DNA from: Chryseobacterium sp. POL2
GTDB lineage: Bacteria > Bacteroidota > Bacteroidia > Flavobacteriales > Weeksellaceae
Length of the DNA: 64,000 nt
Direction of reading: 5' to 3'
Assembly: GCF_011058315.1 (NCBI RefSeq)
Contig: NZ_CP049298.1
Location: 1,984,001-2,048,000 of the forward strand
The notes below the pieces were generated by a model. The model was not told the DNA's origin. It saw only the letters and a program-made list of their open reading frames with translations, and ran no database searches. Shown here one piece after another: positions 54,490 through 61,854 of the stretch; positions within the stretch are counted from its first letter, which is position 1; each line of letters opens with the position of its first letter. Both the position numbers and the translations under genes were made by a program.

Positions 54490-55110
54490 ATGACGAAAAA
54501 ACAAAGAGCCCAAATAATACTCGACGAGTTGGAAAAGTTGTATCCAGCCCAACCCATCCCATTACACCATACCGACCCTTTTACTTTATTGGTTGCTGTC
54601 GCACTTTCTGCACAAACGACCGATAAAAAAGTCAATGAAATTTCGCCGAATCTTTTCGAAGTTGCAGGAACGCCTCAACGAATGGCCAAGTTGGAAGAAT
54701 GGGAAATAAAAGAACTTATCAAAGAAATCGGTCTTAGCAATACCAAAGCTAAAAACCTCAAAAAAATGTCCCAACTTCTTTTGGAACGCCACAATGGCGA
54801 GGTTCCCAAAAGCTTTGAAGAATTGGAAGCATTACCTGGTGTTGGACACAAAACAGCATCTGTAGTGATGAGTCAGGCTTTTGGTGTACCAGCTTTTCCT
54901 GTAGATACGCACATCCATCGCTTGATGAAACAATGGAAATTAACAGAAGGCAAAAATGTTGTTCAAACAGAAGCTGATGCCAAGAAACTTTGGCCCAAAG
55001 ATACTTGGAACAAACTTCATCTTCAAATTATTTTCTATGGACGAGAATATTCGCCAGCTAGAGGGAAAGGTGATAAAGATTTTTTAACTAAAATGTTATT
55101 TGAAAAATAA
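54490..55110 (+). CDS. nth: endonuclease III homologue without the Fe-S cluster
   Basis: 206-aa HhH-GPD DNA glycosylase/lyase for oxidised pyrimidines. Helix-hairpin-helix LPGVGHKTASVV with catalytic Lys121 and VDTHIHR with Asp139. E. coli Nth ends with a four-Cys 4Fe-4S loop; here the C-terminus reads REYSPARGKGDKDF and the protein contains no Cys. The glycosylase core looks complete, so it is probably active but cluster-free. It is divergent from bcp across 28 bp. Confidence 0.92.
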   Translation: MTKKQRAQIILDELEKLYPAQPIPLHHTDPFTLLVAVALSAQTTDKKVNEISPNLFEVAGTPQRMAKLEEWEIKELIKEIGLSNTKAKNLKKMSQLLLERHNGEVPKSFEELEALPGVGHKTASVVMSQAFGVPAFPVDTHIHRLMKQWKLTEGKNVVQTEADAKKLWPKDTWNKLHLQIIFYGREYSPARGKGDKDFLTKMLFEK

Positions 55111-55143
55111 AAAGTTCGGCGCATCATAGATGCGCCGAGCTTT
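55111..55143. terminator. bidirectional terminator between nth and the DUF885 gene
   Basis: 15-bp stem (55111-55125 with 55129-55143, one T.G pair) rich in GC (TCGGCGCATC). The T tract is best on the minus strand. Confidence 0.8.
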
Positions 55144-55157
55144 GTTTATCATAAGAT

Positions 55158-56969
55158 TTATTTTTGCTTTTTAGCCCACAGTTCCATTTTTCTATCTAGA
55201 ACATCCAAAGGCAAACAACCTTGACTAAGGACTTCGTTGTGGAATGAAGCGATATTAAATTTCTTCTTCAAATCTTTTTGATACTTATCACGAAGCTCTC
55301 GGATTTTTATCGCACCTATTTTATAACTTAAAGCCTGACCTGGAATTGCCATATAACGCTCTACTTCGGCAGTGGCGCCAGCCTCATCATAAGCGACATT
55401 ACTTAAGAAATATTTAATGGCTTCCTCACGAGTCATCTGCCCAGTATGCAAACCAGTATCAATTACCAAACGCACCGCACGCAGCATCTCATCACTCAAA
55501 GAACCCATTTTTTGATAAGGATCCGTGTACAGTCCAAATTCAGGGCCTAAAGACTCACAATAAAGCGCCCAGCCTTCGCCATAAGCGCCTAACCATCCGA
55601 ATCTCATAAATCTCGGAAGTTTGGTATTTTCTTGTTGTAGTGATACCTGATAATGATGTCCTGGAATAGCCTCGTGCAGAAACAAAGATTCCATACCGGA
55701 TGTAACATTGAATTTTTTGGGATCAGGAATAGGCATATAGAAAATACCAGGGCGTTTTCCATCTGGCGTCCCTTGGATATATTCTGCACTGGCACTAGCC
55801 TCACGAAACTTTTCAGTTTGGCGGATTTCGAAAGGGGTTTTTGGTGTTACCGAAAACATCGTTTCTAGTTTCGGTGTTATTTTATCTAAAATCGATTGAA
55901 ATGCGTCCAAAATTTCTTGCGATGAATGATAAGGCATTGCTTTTGGGTCTTGTTTAACGAAATTTAAAAACTCTTCCAAATTTCCTTTGAAACCAATTTT
56001 ATTTTTAACCTGCTCCATTTCTTTACGAATACGAGCAACTTCTTTAAGCCCTAATTCATGAATTTCGTCTGGTGTTTTGCTTGTTGTTGTCCAACTTTTA
56101 ACATAATAATTGTACGTATTAGCTCCATTTGGCAATGCATTGTAACCATCTGTCAATCTCGCTTTTGGGAGATATTCGTTTTTAAGAAAATCGTGCATTT
56201 TGGTGTAAGAAGGGATAATTTTACTTTTAATAGCATCCTGATAAAGCTTTGCATATTTGTTCGCTGAAACAGGTTTAAAGTTTTTAGGAAGACTTTTGAT
56301 AGGTCCGTAAAAAATATTCTTCCCAAAATCCAAAGAATTAATTTCCTCGGCAGCCATCTGCTCAACCATTTTTACAACCAAACTTTTCGGTAAAACAACG
56401 TCTTTTGACATCCCTATTTTAAAATTTGCAATGGCGGCATCCATCCATGCAGGAAACAGTTCCATTCTTTTCAGCCAATTTTCATAATCTTTTTCGGTTC
56501 TAAAAGGTTGACTTCCTTTGCCACTTCCTAACAATGGAAAATCCAATGGCAATCCCGAAAACTGAGTGAAAGGTATATATTCTGGATGATAAGCGTAACG
56601 CTCTTGTCGATCTTTCAATGTATAATCCAAGACATCATAAACGGTTTTGTCATCATCAGAAAGCCCTTCGTAATCAACTTGTTTTAATTGTTTTTGGACA
56701 TCATTATAAAAAGAAACCTCTTTAGAAATAAAGTCTTGAGAAATATTTACCGGTAATTGATCATTATACACACTATCGCCTTGTGTGGTAGCTTCTAGCG
56801 GATAAAGTTTAAGATATTCTGCGTAGTATTTTTCTGCAATATCGTACAGATTTTCGGCTTTACTAGAGTCATTGGCCGTCTTTAACATTGGTGAGTCGTT
56901 TTTTTTGCAAGCACTTGCAATACACGCCACCAAAATGCCAAGGCTAATGCTTATTATTATTTTTTTCAT
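55158..56969 (-). CDS. DUF885 family lipoprotein (putative metallopeptidase)
   Basis: 603 aa. Lipoprotein signal with lipobox IASAC, then the long DUF885 domain. The motif HEAIPGHHYQ near the middle, with conserved EGWALYCESLG further on, resembles a zinc-peptidase site (HExxxxH followed by Glu). Probably anchored in the envelope; natural substrate unknown. Transcribed alone. Confidence 0.88.
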   Translation of the reverse strand: MKKIIISISLGILVACIASACKKNDSPMLKTANDSSKAENLYDIAEKYYAEYLKLYPLEATTQGDSVYNDQLPVNISQDFISKEVSFYNDVQKQLKQVDYEGLSDDDKTVYDVLDYTLKDRQERYAYHPEYIPFTQFSGLPLDFPLLGSGKGSQPFRTEKDYENWLKRMELFPAWMDAAIANFKIGMSKDVVLPKSLVVKMVEQMAAEEINSLDFGKNIFYGPIKSLPKNFKPVSANKYAKLYQDAIKSKIIPSYTKMHDFLKNEYLPKARLTDGYNALPNGANTYNYYVKSWTTTSKTPDEIHELGLKEVARIRKEMEQVKNKIGFKGNLEEFLNFVKQDPKAMPYHSSQEILDAFQSILDKITPKLETMFSVTPKTPFEIRQTEKFREASASAEYIQGTPDGKRPGIFYMPIPDPKKFNVTSGMESLFLHEAIPGHHYQVSLQQENTKLPRFMRFGWLGAYGEGWALYCESLGPEFGLYTDPYQKMGSLSDEMLRAVRLVIDTGLHTGQMTREEAIKYFLSNVAYDEAGATAEVERYMAIPGQALSYKIGAIKIRELRDKYQKDLKKKFNIASFHNEVLSQGCLPLDVLDRKMELWAKKQK

Positions 56970-57079
56970 ATTCTCTTAAGACTTATAGCTAACAAAATTA
57001 AAGAAATATCATAAAACATTGTTCATAACTTCCTATTTAAAATTTTAAATTAAATATTTTCTCAATTAAATCAATTTTT

Positions 57080-57087
57080 TATCTTTG
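57080..57087 (+). promoter_or_regulatory. -7 box of the acidic hypothetical gene
   Basis: TATCTTTG, exact TAnnTTTG, 48 bp before the ATG. No clear -33 box. Confidence 0.45.
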
Positions 57088-57135
57088 TTCTAATTCAAGA
57101 ATATTTAAAAACAAGAAACATTAGTACACCTTGCT

Positions 57136-57594
57136 ATGAAAGGGCTATTAAAAATTTATCATCCGGATGAAACTTTGAAATATCACATCCAGAACACTTA
57201 CTGCAAAGCAGTTTACAACAATTCTTTGAACACTTTAGAAGTGGAAATTATCACCAGCGACACTTTGGATCATGTAGATGACGACTCGTTACAATACAAT
57301 TTTCCGCAACTATCGTTAAAGGTTTCCGACTTTCCTATTAACTCGGATGAGCTTCAAAATCAAAGTTTTAAAATCGAAGACAATGACGAAGATCAATATA
57401 CAGAGGTTGACTTACATGACGATGAAGAAGCTTTTCTTTATGAAAATGAGCTAAGCTTTGAACTTAATGAGAAGGGCGAACTTCAACTGTTTTGGCAAGG
57501 CGAAATCGATGATTTCTATACAAAGGGTGACGAACCAATTCCTTTTAAACTAAAATGTCATTTCAAACAAGATGATATTGAGGTTGACGAATAA
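57136..57594 (+). CDS. acidic hypothetical protein
   Basis: 152 aa, strongly acidic (DDDS, EDNDEDQ, LHDDEEAF, QDDIEVDE), cytosolic, with beta-strand-like alternation. No family recognised. The frame is complete and coding-like. It lies 97 bp before the TonB-like/ExbB genes on the same strand. Confidence 0.65.
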   Translation: MKGLLKIYHPDETLKYHIQNTYCKAVYNNSLNTLEVEIITSDTLDHVDDDSLQYNFPQLSLKVSDFPINSDELQNQSFKIEDNDEDQYTEVDLHDDEEAFLYENELSFELNEKGELQLFWQGEIDDFYTKGDEPIPFKLKCHFKQDDIEVDE

Positions 57595-57691
57595 TCTCTG
57601 ATTTAACCAAATAATATAAAACCTATCTAATTCGTTATAGTACCAGACTTATAATGAGAGATAGGCTTTTCTTTAATAAAACCATTAGTAG

Positions 57692-58624
57692 ATGTATCAA
57701 GATTTAGACGATATTGTATTTGAAGACCGACATAAAGCTTACGGCGCTTATGCTTTTCGCAAACATTATGAGCATACACTTACTAAAGCTTTATTAATTG
57801 GTGTTGCTATATTTTTATTATTGTTTTTACTATTTATAACCAATGTAAAAGCGCTTGATGATAAAAAAACTACCAACGAAGACATGGTCCAAATGGATAT
57901 TACCAACATGCTCATCAACTTTGGTGACGAAACCAACGGAAAAGGCATCGAAGAACCCAAACAAGAAGAGCCCAGCGCAGCCCCTTTAGAATCAAAAATT
58001 TTGGAGGAAACGATTGTAGAAATAGCAAAGCCAAGTTTGGAAAAAATAGAAAAACCTCTTCCAGAAAATACCGTTCCGACGCCGACACGTGAGAAAGCAG
58101 CAACCGTAACACCCAAAGCTTCTAAAGCAGATAAAAAGGCAACAAATGTCACAATGGCAAGTACCACAAAAAAAGCAGATGCAACGCCAAATGCAAAAGG
58201 CAACATCAAAAAAGATGGTGGCACAGGCGATGGACGAGGCAATGCCGCTATAGGAAGCCTTTTGGCAGGCCGAGGCGCCAAGGGCAGAAGCCAAGGTACT
58301 GGCACAGGAGATGGCAACACTGGAGATCCTTTGGGTGGCGCAGGAGATGGCGATAGCCGAATTGGTATTGACAGAAAATTAATTGGTTTTATACCAGGAA
58401 CCATGGGACGCGGCGGCAACCAACCCCAACAAGAATGTACAGCTTCTGGAAGCATTAGCATTGCTTACACAGTTGACAAAGCTGGGAATGTTGTTTCTGC
58501 AAGTCGCGCATCTGGTATTTCGGACGCATGTGTTGTCGCAACATCTATCAAATGGGTGAAGCAATATGTAAAAGCAGAAAAATCGTCTGTTTCTTCAAAA
58601 GGCACCTACAAAATCGTCTTTTAG
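57692..58624 (+). CDS. TonB-like energy transducer with N-terminal anchor
   Basis: 310 aa. The N-terminus VFEDRHKAYGAYAFRKHYEH and one membrane helix (about 34-52) are typical of Bacteroidetes TonB. An acidic/Pro region and a Gly-rich repeat stretch (DGGTGDGRGN, GTGTGDGNTGDP) span the periplasm. The last 85 residues (226-310) form a TonB-like domain beginning RKLIGFIPGTMG with Cys249 and Cys280. It shares that domain with the protein two genes downstream. It sits in the same operon as exbB. Confidence 0.8.
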   Translation: MYQDLDDIVFEDRHKAYGAYAFRKHYEHTLTKALLIGVAIFLLLFLLFITNVKALDDKKTTNEDMVQMDITNMLINFGDETNGKGIEEPKQEEPSAAPLESKILEETIVEIAKPSLEKIEKPLPENTVPTPTREKAATVTPKASKADKKATNVTMASTTKKADATPNAKGNIKKDGGTGDGRGNAAIGSLLAGRGAKGRSQGTGTGDGNTGDPLGGAGDGDSRIGIDRKLIGFIPGTMGRGGNQPQQECTASGSISIAYTVDKAGNVVSASRASGISDACVVATSIKWVKQYVKAEKSSVSSKGTYKIVF

Positions 58625-58678
58625 ATTTCTTTTAAACCTAATAAAAACCTAACTTTAACGACACAAATTTTTAATCAA

Positions 58679-59317
58679 ATGGCAGACAAACATATTTCTG
58701 TATTAGAATTTCTTTTTGGTGGCGGACTTATCGAAACACTTATCGTTATCTTATTATTTATCATTGGATTAGCAGCTTGCTATTTTTTTATAGTTCGTGT
58801 TTTAAAACTAAATCAAGAGAATAAAGTTGACCCTTATTTGATTAAAAACATTAATGACATGCTCAGCGAAGCGCGCGTTGACGCAGCAGTTGACTTTTGT
58901 AGAAGAGACAACTCTCCAGAAGCTCGTTGTATCGAAAAAGGACTTTCTCGCGTTGGACGACCTATCAGCGAAATTTCTAACGCCATGGAAACCCAAGCGC
59001 AGGTAGAAGTTCATTACGCTGAAAAATATGTTAATTATCTAGCAAGCATTTCTGGCATTGCCCCTATTTTGGGAAGCATCGGTAGTGTTATCGCATTTGC
59101 TGGAATCTTTTCTGGACTGTCACATACTGCCGTAGATTCTCAACAACTATTATCGGCATCTTTCTACAAAGCTTTGTCACCAGCATTAGTTGGTTTAATT
59201 ATTGGCTTTTTAGCATACCTATTCAATAATTATTTGGTAGCTAAAATCGATTATATGGTGATGAAAATTCAATACCATACTAACGAGTTTTTAGACATCA
59301 TCAACAAACCCGCTTAA
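58679..59317 (+). CDS. exbB: ExbB/TolQ/MotA-type proton channel subunit
   Basis: 212-aa inner-membrane protein with three helices (about 17-40, 118-140, 160-182). ExbB/TolQ features: GLIETLIVILLFIIGLAACY, then SGIAPILGSIGSVIAFAGIF and LSPALVGLIIGFLAYLFNNY. It should use the proton gradient to drive a TonB/ExbD complex. ExbD normally follows; here a TonB-like gene takes that place. Confidence 0.9.
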   Translation: MADKHISVLEFLFGGGLIETLIVILLFIIGLAACYFFIVRVLKLNQENKVDPYLIKNINDMLSEARVDAAVDFCRRDNSPEARCIEKGLSRVGRPISEISNAMETQAQVEVHYAEKYVNYLASISGIAPILGSIGSVIAFAGIFSGLSHTAVDSQQLLSASFYKALSPALVGLIIGFLAYLFNNYLVAKIDYMVMKIQYHTNEFLDIINKPA

Positions 59318-59318
59318 C

Positions 59319-59975
59319 ATGGAATTTCGCAGAAAAACCAAAACATTAAAAGGTGTTCCTCTTGGGATGTATACCGTATTGGCCCTTTTGGTTATCAGTT
59401 TGTTTTGGGCAAACTCAAGTTTTGTCAACCTTGAACAACTCGAAGATTCTTCATTAAAAAAAGATAGTTTAGATATTGTACCTCAAACTGTTGAAGAACC
59501 CGAAGTCGACAGCCTTTCCAAACCCGAAATCTATATTCCAGAAGTTGCTGTAAAACCTTTGGAAGACAGCCTTACAACAGCACCTGCAGTAAAAGAGGAA
59601 ATACCTCAAGAAAAAATAAACGAAAAAACTGCCGACAAAAAGAAAGACGATTTAAAACCTAAAAAAGAAGAAGAAACCAAGAAAACCTCCGAACCGAAGA
59701 AGACAAAAATCGGCACGGAAAGAAAATTGACAGCTTTTATCCCAGGCACAATGGGAAAACCAGGAAAACTTCCAAGTAGCAATTGCAAAACCAAAGGCGA
59801 ACTGGTTATGTTCATCACCATTGACGAAACAGGCAAGGTTATTTCTGCCGGACGCAGCAAAGGCATTTCGGATCCATGTAACATTACGGCAGCGGTTATT
59901 TGGCTTAAAAAATATGTGAAAGCCAATAAAAAACCAAACGAAACCTCGACCGGAACCTACACCATTAAGTTTTAA
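59319..59975 (+). CDS. TonB-like protein in the ExbD position
   Basis: 218 aa. N-terminal anchor (about 14-32, GVPLGMYTVLALLVISLFWA) without the membrane Asp that ExbD needs, an acidic/Lys linker (about 40-130) and a C-terminal TonB-like domain (133-218) beginning RKLTAFIPGTMG. This domain aligns with residues 226-310 of the first TonB-like protein, with Cys at the same places (156 and 187) and a shared RSKGISDPC/RASGISDAC motif. It starts 1 bp after exbB. It looks like a second transducer rather than ExbD. Confidence 0.75.
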   Translation: MEFRRKTKTLKGVPLGMYTVLALLVISLFWANSSFVNLEQLEDSSLKKDSLDIVPQTVEEPEVDSLSKPEIYIPEVAVKPLEDSLTTAPAVKEEIPQEKINEKTADKKKDDLKPKKEEETKKTSEPKKTKIGTERKLTAFIPGTMGKPGKLPSSNCKTKGELVMFITIDETGKVISAGRSKGISDPCNITAAVIWLKKYVKANKKPNETSTGTYTIKF

Positions 59976-60023
59976 ATTTTTATTAAACTTTTTAATCTTG
60001 AACGATTAAAGAACTCTGACACT

Positions 60024-60031
60024 TAATTTTG
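60024..60031 (+). promoter_or_regulatory. folC promoter (-7 box)
   Basis: TAATTTTG, exact TAnnTTTG, 18 bp before the ATG at 60050. TTG at 59998-60000 gives a 23-bp spacer. Confidence 0.5.
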
Positions 60032-60049
60032 CATTATAATTTTTTTATT

Positions 60050-61318
60050 ATGCCTTTCAAATCACCTACAGAATTTACAGAAAGCAATTATAAAGAAGCC
60101 ATTGACTGGCTTTTTGCACAAGTGCCTAACTATCAACACGACGGTGAATCTGCCTACAAGCCAGGTTTGCAAAATATCACAAAACTGTGTGCGTACTTTG
60201 GAAATCCACACAACAGCCTAAAATGCATACACATCGGCGGCACCAACGGAAAAGGCTCTACCAGCAATATGTTGGCATCTATCTTACAAGAAGCTGGATA
60301 CAAAATAGGGCTTTACAATTCGCCACATTTGGTACACTTTACAGAACGAATAAAAGTCAATGGAGCGCAATGCGACAAAGCCTTTGTCTATGACATGATT
60401 CTTAAATTACAAGACTTGCCAGAAGACATCCAACCTTCTTTCTTTGAGTTTACCACGGTGATGGCTTTTGAATATTTTAAAAGACAACAGGTCGATTACG
60501 CCGTTATAGAAGTTGGACTCGGTGGACGATTGGACGCCACTAATATTATTTCGCCTTTAGTTACCGCTATTACCAATGTACAGCTCGATCATCAAAATAT
60601 TTTAGGAAATACAATAGAGGAAATTTCTTATGAAAAAGCAGGCATTATTAAATCCAGCATTCCAATAATTTCGGGTGACGATAATCTTGTTGTAAAAAGT
60701 ATTATTAAAGAAAAAGCATCAGAAATTGACGCAAGCTTTCTCGATGCTACCCAAATAGATGCAAACTACTCATCTGACCTTGAAGGGCTTTATCAAAATA
60801 AAAACAAAAAAGTCGTTATCGGAATCATCCATGAATTACAAAAAATAGGATTAAACATTTCCGAAAACAATATAAAAGATGGATTCCTAAATGTGCATAA
60901 AAACACAGGATTCATAGGACGTTGGTTTATCTTTTCCAAAGAGCCTTTGACGATTTGCGATACAGGGCATAATCAAGCTGGATTGGAAAACGTTTTTCAA
61001 CAGCTTAATTCTTACAATCAAAAAAAACATATTGTTTTAGGTTTTGTAAATGATAAAAAGATTGATGATGTCACAAAAATTCTTCCAGAAAATGCAAGCT
61101 ATTATTTTGTAAAACCAAGCATCAGCAGGGGCCGACACCCAGAAGAATATCAAAATCTACTCGAAGAAGCTAAAATTTCTTATAAAATTTTCGAAACCGT
61201 CCAAGAAGGCTATCTCGCTGCAAAACAAGAAGCTACAGATGACGAAATTATTTTTATTGGTGGAAGCAACTTTGTAGTTGGAGAATTTTTAGAAAAAAAT
61301 TTGGAGACTAAAGAATAA
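60050..61318 (+). CDS. folC: bifunctional folylpolyglutamate/dihydrofolate synthase
   Basis: 422-aa Mur-ligase-type enzyme that adds glutamate to folates (and makes dihydrofolate in bifunctional forms). ATP loop GGTNGKGST, YNSPHLVHFTERIKVNG, VGLGGRLDATNI, DTGHNQAGL. Start ATG at 60050 (MPFKSPTEF); an upstream TTG overlaps the promoter. It has its own promoter after the TonB/ExbB genes. Confidence 0.95.
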   Translation: MPFKSPTEFTESNYKEAIDWLFAQVPNYQHDGESAYKPGLQNITKLCAYFGNPHNSLKCIHIGGTNGKGSTSNMLASILQEAGYKIGLYNSPHLVHFTERIKVNGAQCDKAFVYDMILKLQDLPEDIQPSFFEFTTVMAFEYFKRQQVDYAVIEVGLGGRLDATNIISPLVTAITNVQLDHQNILGNTIEEISYEKAGIIKSSIPIISGDDNLVVKSIIKEKASEIDASFLDATQIDANYSSDLEGLYQNKNKKVVIGIIHELQKIGLNISENNIKDGFLNVHKNTGFIGRWFIFSKEPLTICDTGHNQAGLENVFQQLNSYNQKKHIVLGFVNDKKIDDVTKILPENASYYFVKPSISRGRHPEEYQNLLEEAKISYKIFETVQEGYLAAKQEATDDEIIFIGGSNFVVGEFLEKNLETKE

Positions 61319-61330
61319 GTTGTATATTTG
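61300..61330 (+). promoter_or_regulatory. tRNA operon promoter
   Basis: TTTG (61300-61303), 19-bp spacer, TATATTTG (61323-61330). Full consensus; the -33 box lies in the end of folC. Confidence 0.75.
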
Positions 61331-61365
61331 CACCACTCAAAACGAGAAAATAAATCTCGAAAAGA

Positions 61366-61440
61366 GGGTTCTTAGCTCAGTTGGTTCAGAGCATCTCGTT
61401 TACACCGAGAGGGTCGGGGGTTCGAATCCCTCAGGACCCA
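61366..61440 (+). tRNA. tRNA-Val (anticodon UAC), first copy
   Basis: 75-nt cloverleaf: acceptor GGGTTCT/AGGACCC, D arm GCTC/GAGC, anticodon stem TCTCG/CGAGA with loop TTTACAC (anticodon TAC), T arm with TTCGAAT loop. CCA is not encoded (A discriminator followed by CACA). Confidence 0.95.
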
Positions 61441-61472
61441 CACAAAAGGAACGAAACCTTTCAAAAAAATTC

Positions 61473-61547
61473 GGGTTCTTAGCTCAGTTGGTTCAGAGCA
61501 TCTCGTTTACACCGAGAGGGTCGGGGGTTCGAATCCCTCAGGACCCA
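61473..61547 (+). tRNA. tRNA-Val (anticodon UAC), second identical copy
   Basis: Identical to the first copy over 75 nt; the identity extends to 82 bp (the following CACAAAA is shared too). Period 107 bp. Co-transcribed with the first; terminator at 61552-61579. Confidence 0.95.
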
Positions 61548-61551
61548 CACA

Positions 61552-61579
61552 AAATCCCAAGTTGAAAGATTTGGGATTT
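61552..61579 (+). terminator. terminator of the tRNA operon
   Basis: Perfect 9-bp stem AAATCCCAA/TTGGGATTT followed by TTTATTT. Confidence 0.8.
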
Positions 61580-61854
61580 TTTATTTCTATACACTTCCCT
61601 ATTTATAAGCTTTTACAGAAATTCTAATTTTAGGAACGAAATTTTTAAAACCTCAATTTTTGAAATTAGAGGCATACTTTTAGGTGGCCTAATTTTATTC
61701 TAGGTGGCCTTTCTATATTTTAATACAAAATCACTTTGTATAACTTCTGAAATTTAATTCAAAATTTCTTCACAAAATCCTCTTCTAGGTGTCCCATCAG
61801 GTGTCCCACAAAAACCTAGGTGTCCCATTCCAAAACCCCATTAATACTAGAAAA
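61580..61854. other. junction region between tRNAs and recombinase gene
   Basis: This 275-bp region has no gene. It probably holds the left attachment site of the integrated element, close to the tRNA 3' ends, and it contains the direct-repeat array at 61681-61827. No copy of the tRNA 3' end was found beyond the second tRNA in this window; the distal att site would lie outside. Confidence 0.5.
61681..61827 (+). repeat. five direct repeats (YAGGTGKCC) before the recombinase gene
   Basis: TAGGTGGCCT at 61681-61690 and 61701-61710; TAGGTGTCCCA or CAGGTGTCCCA at 61786-61796, 61798-61808 and 61817-61827. They share YAGGTGKCC on one strand, and the last lies 27 bp before the ATG. Direct copies ahead of an integrase with an N-terminal arm-binding domain fit arm-type sites or an operator. 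Confidence 0.65.

Noticed and set aside
57766-58461. Long open frame on the minus strand (231 codons)
   Set aside because: It lies wholly antisense to the TonB-like gene, whose Gly/Pro/Thr-rich codons leave the reverse frame open. Its translation is low complexity (PSPVPPS type) with no domain.
59319-59975. ExbD assignment for the gene after exbB
   Set aside because: Its membrane helix has no Asp and its C-terminal domain matches the TonB-like neighbour, so ExbD is not supported.
61366-61547. Tandem tRNA as att duplication made by integration
   Set aside because: Integration places the direct repeats at the two ends of the element, kilobases apart, not 107 bp apart. A prior tRNA duplication explains the pair better.
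61320-61565. Open frame across the two tRNA genes
   Set aside because: It is made of the tRNA repeats themselves; the identical halves (SVGSEHLVYTERVGGSNPS-type) only reflect the tandem tRNAs.
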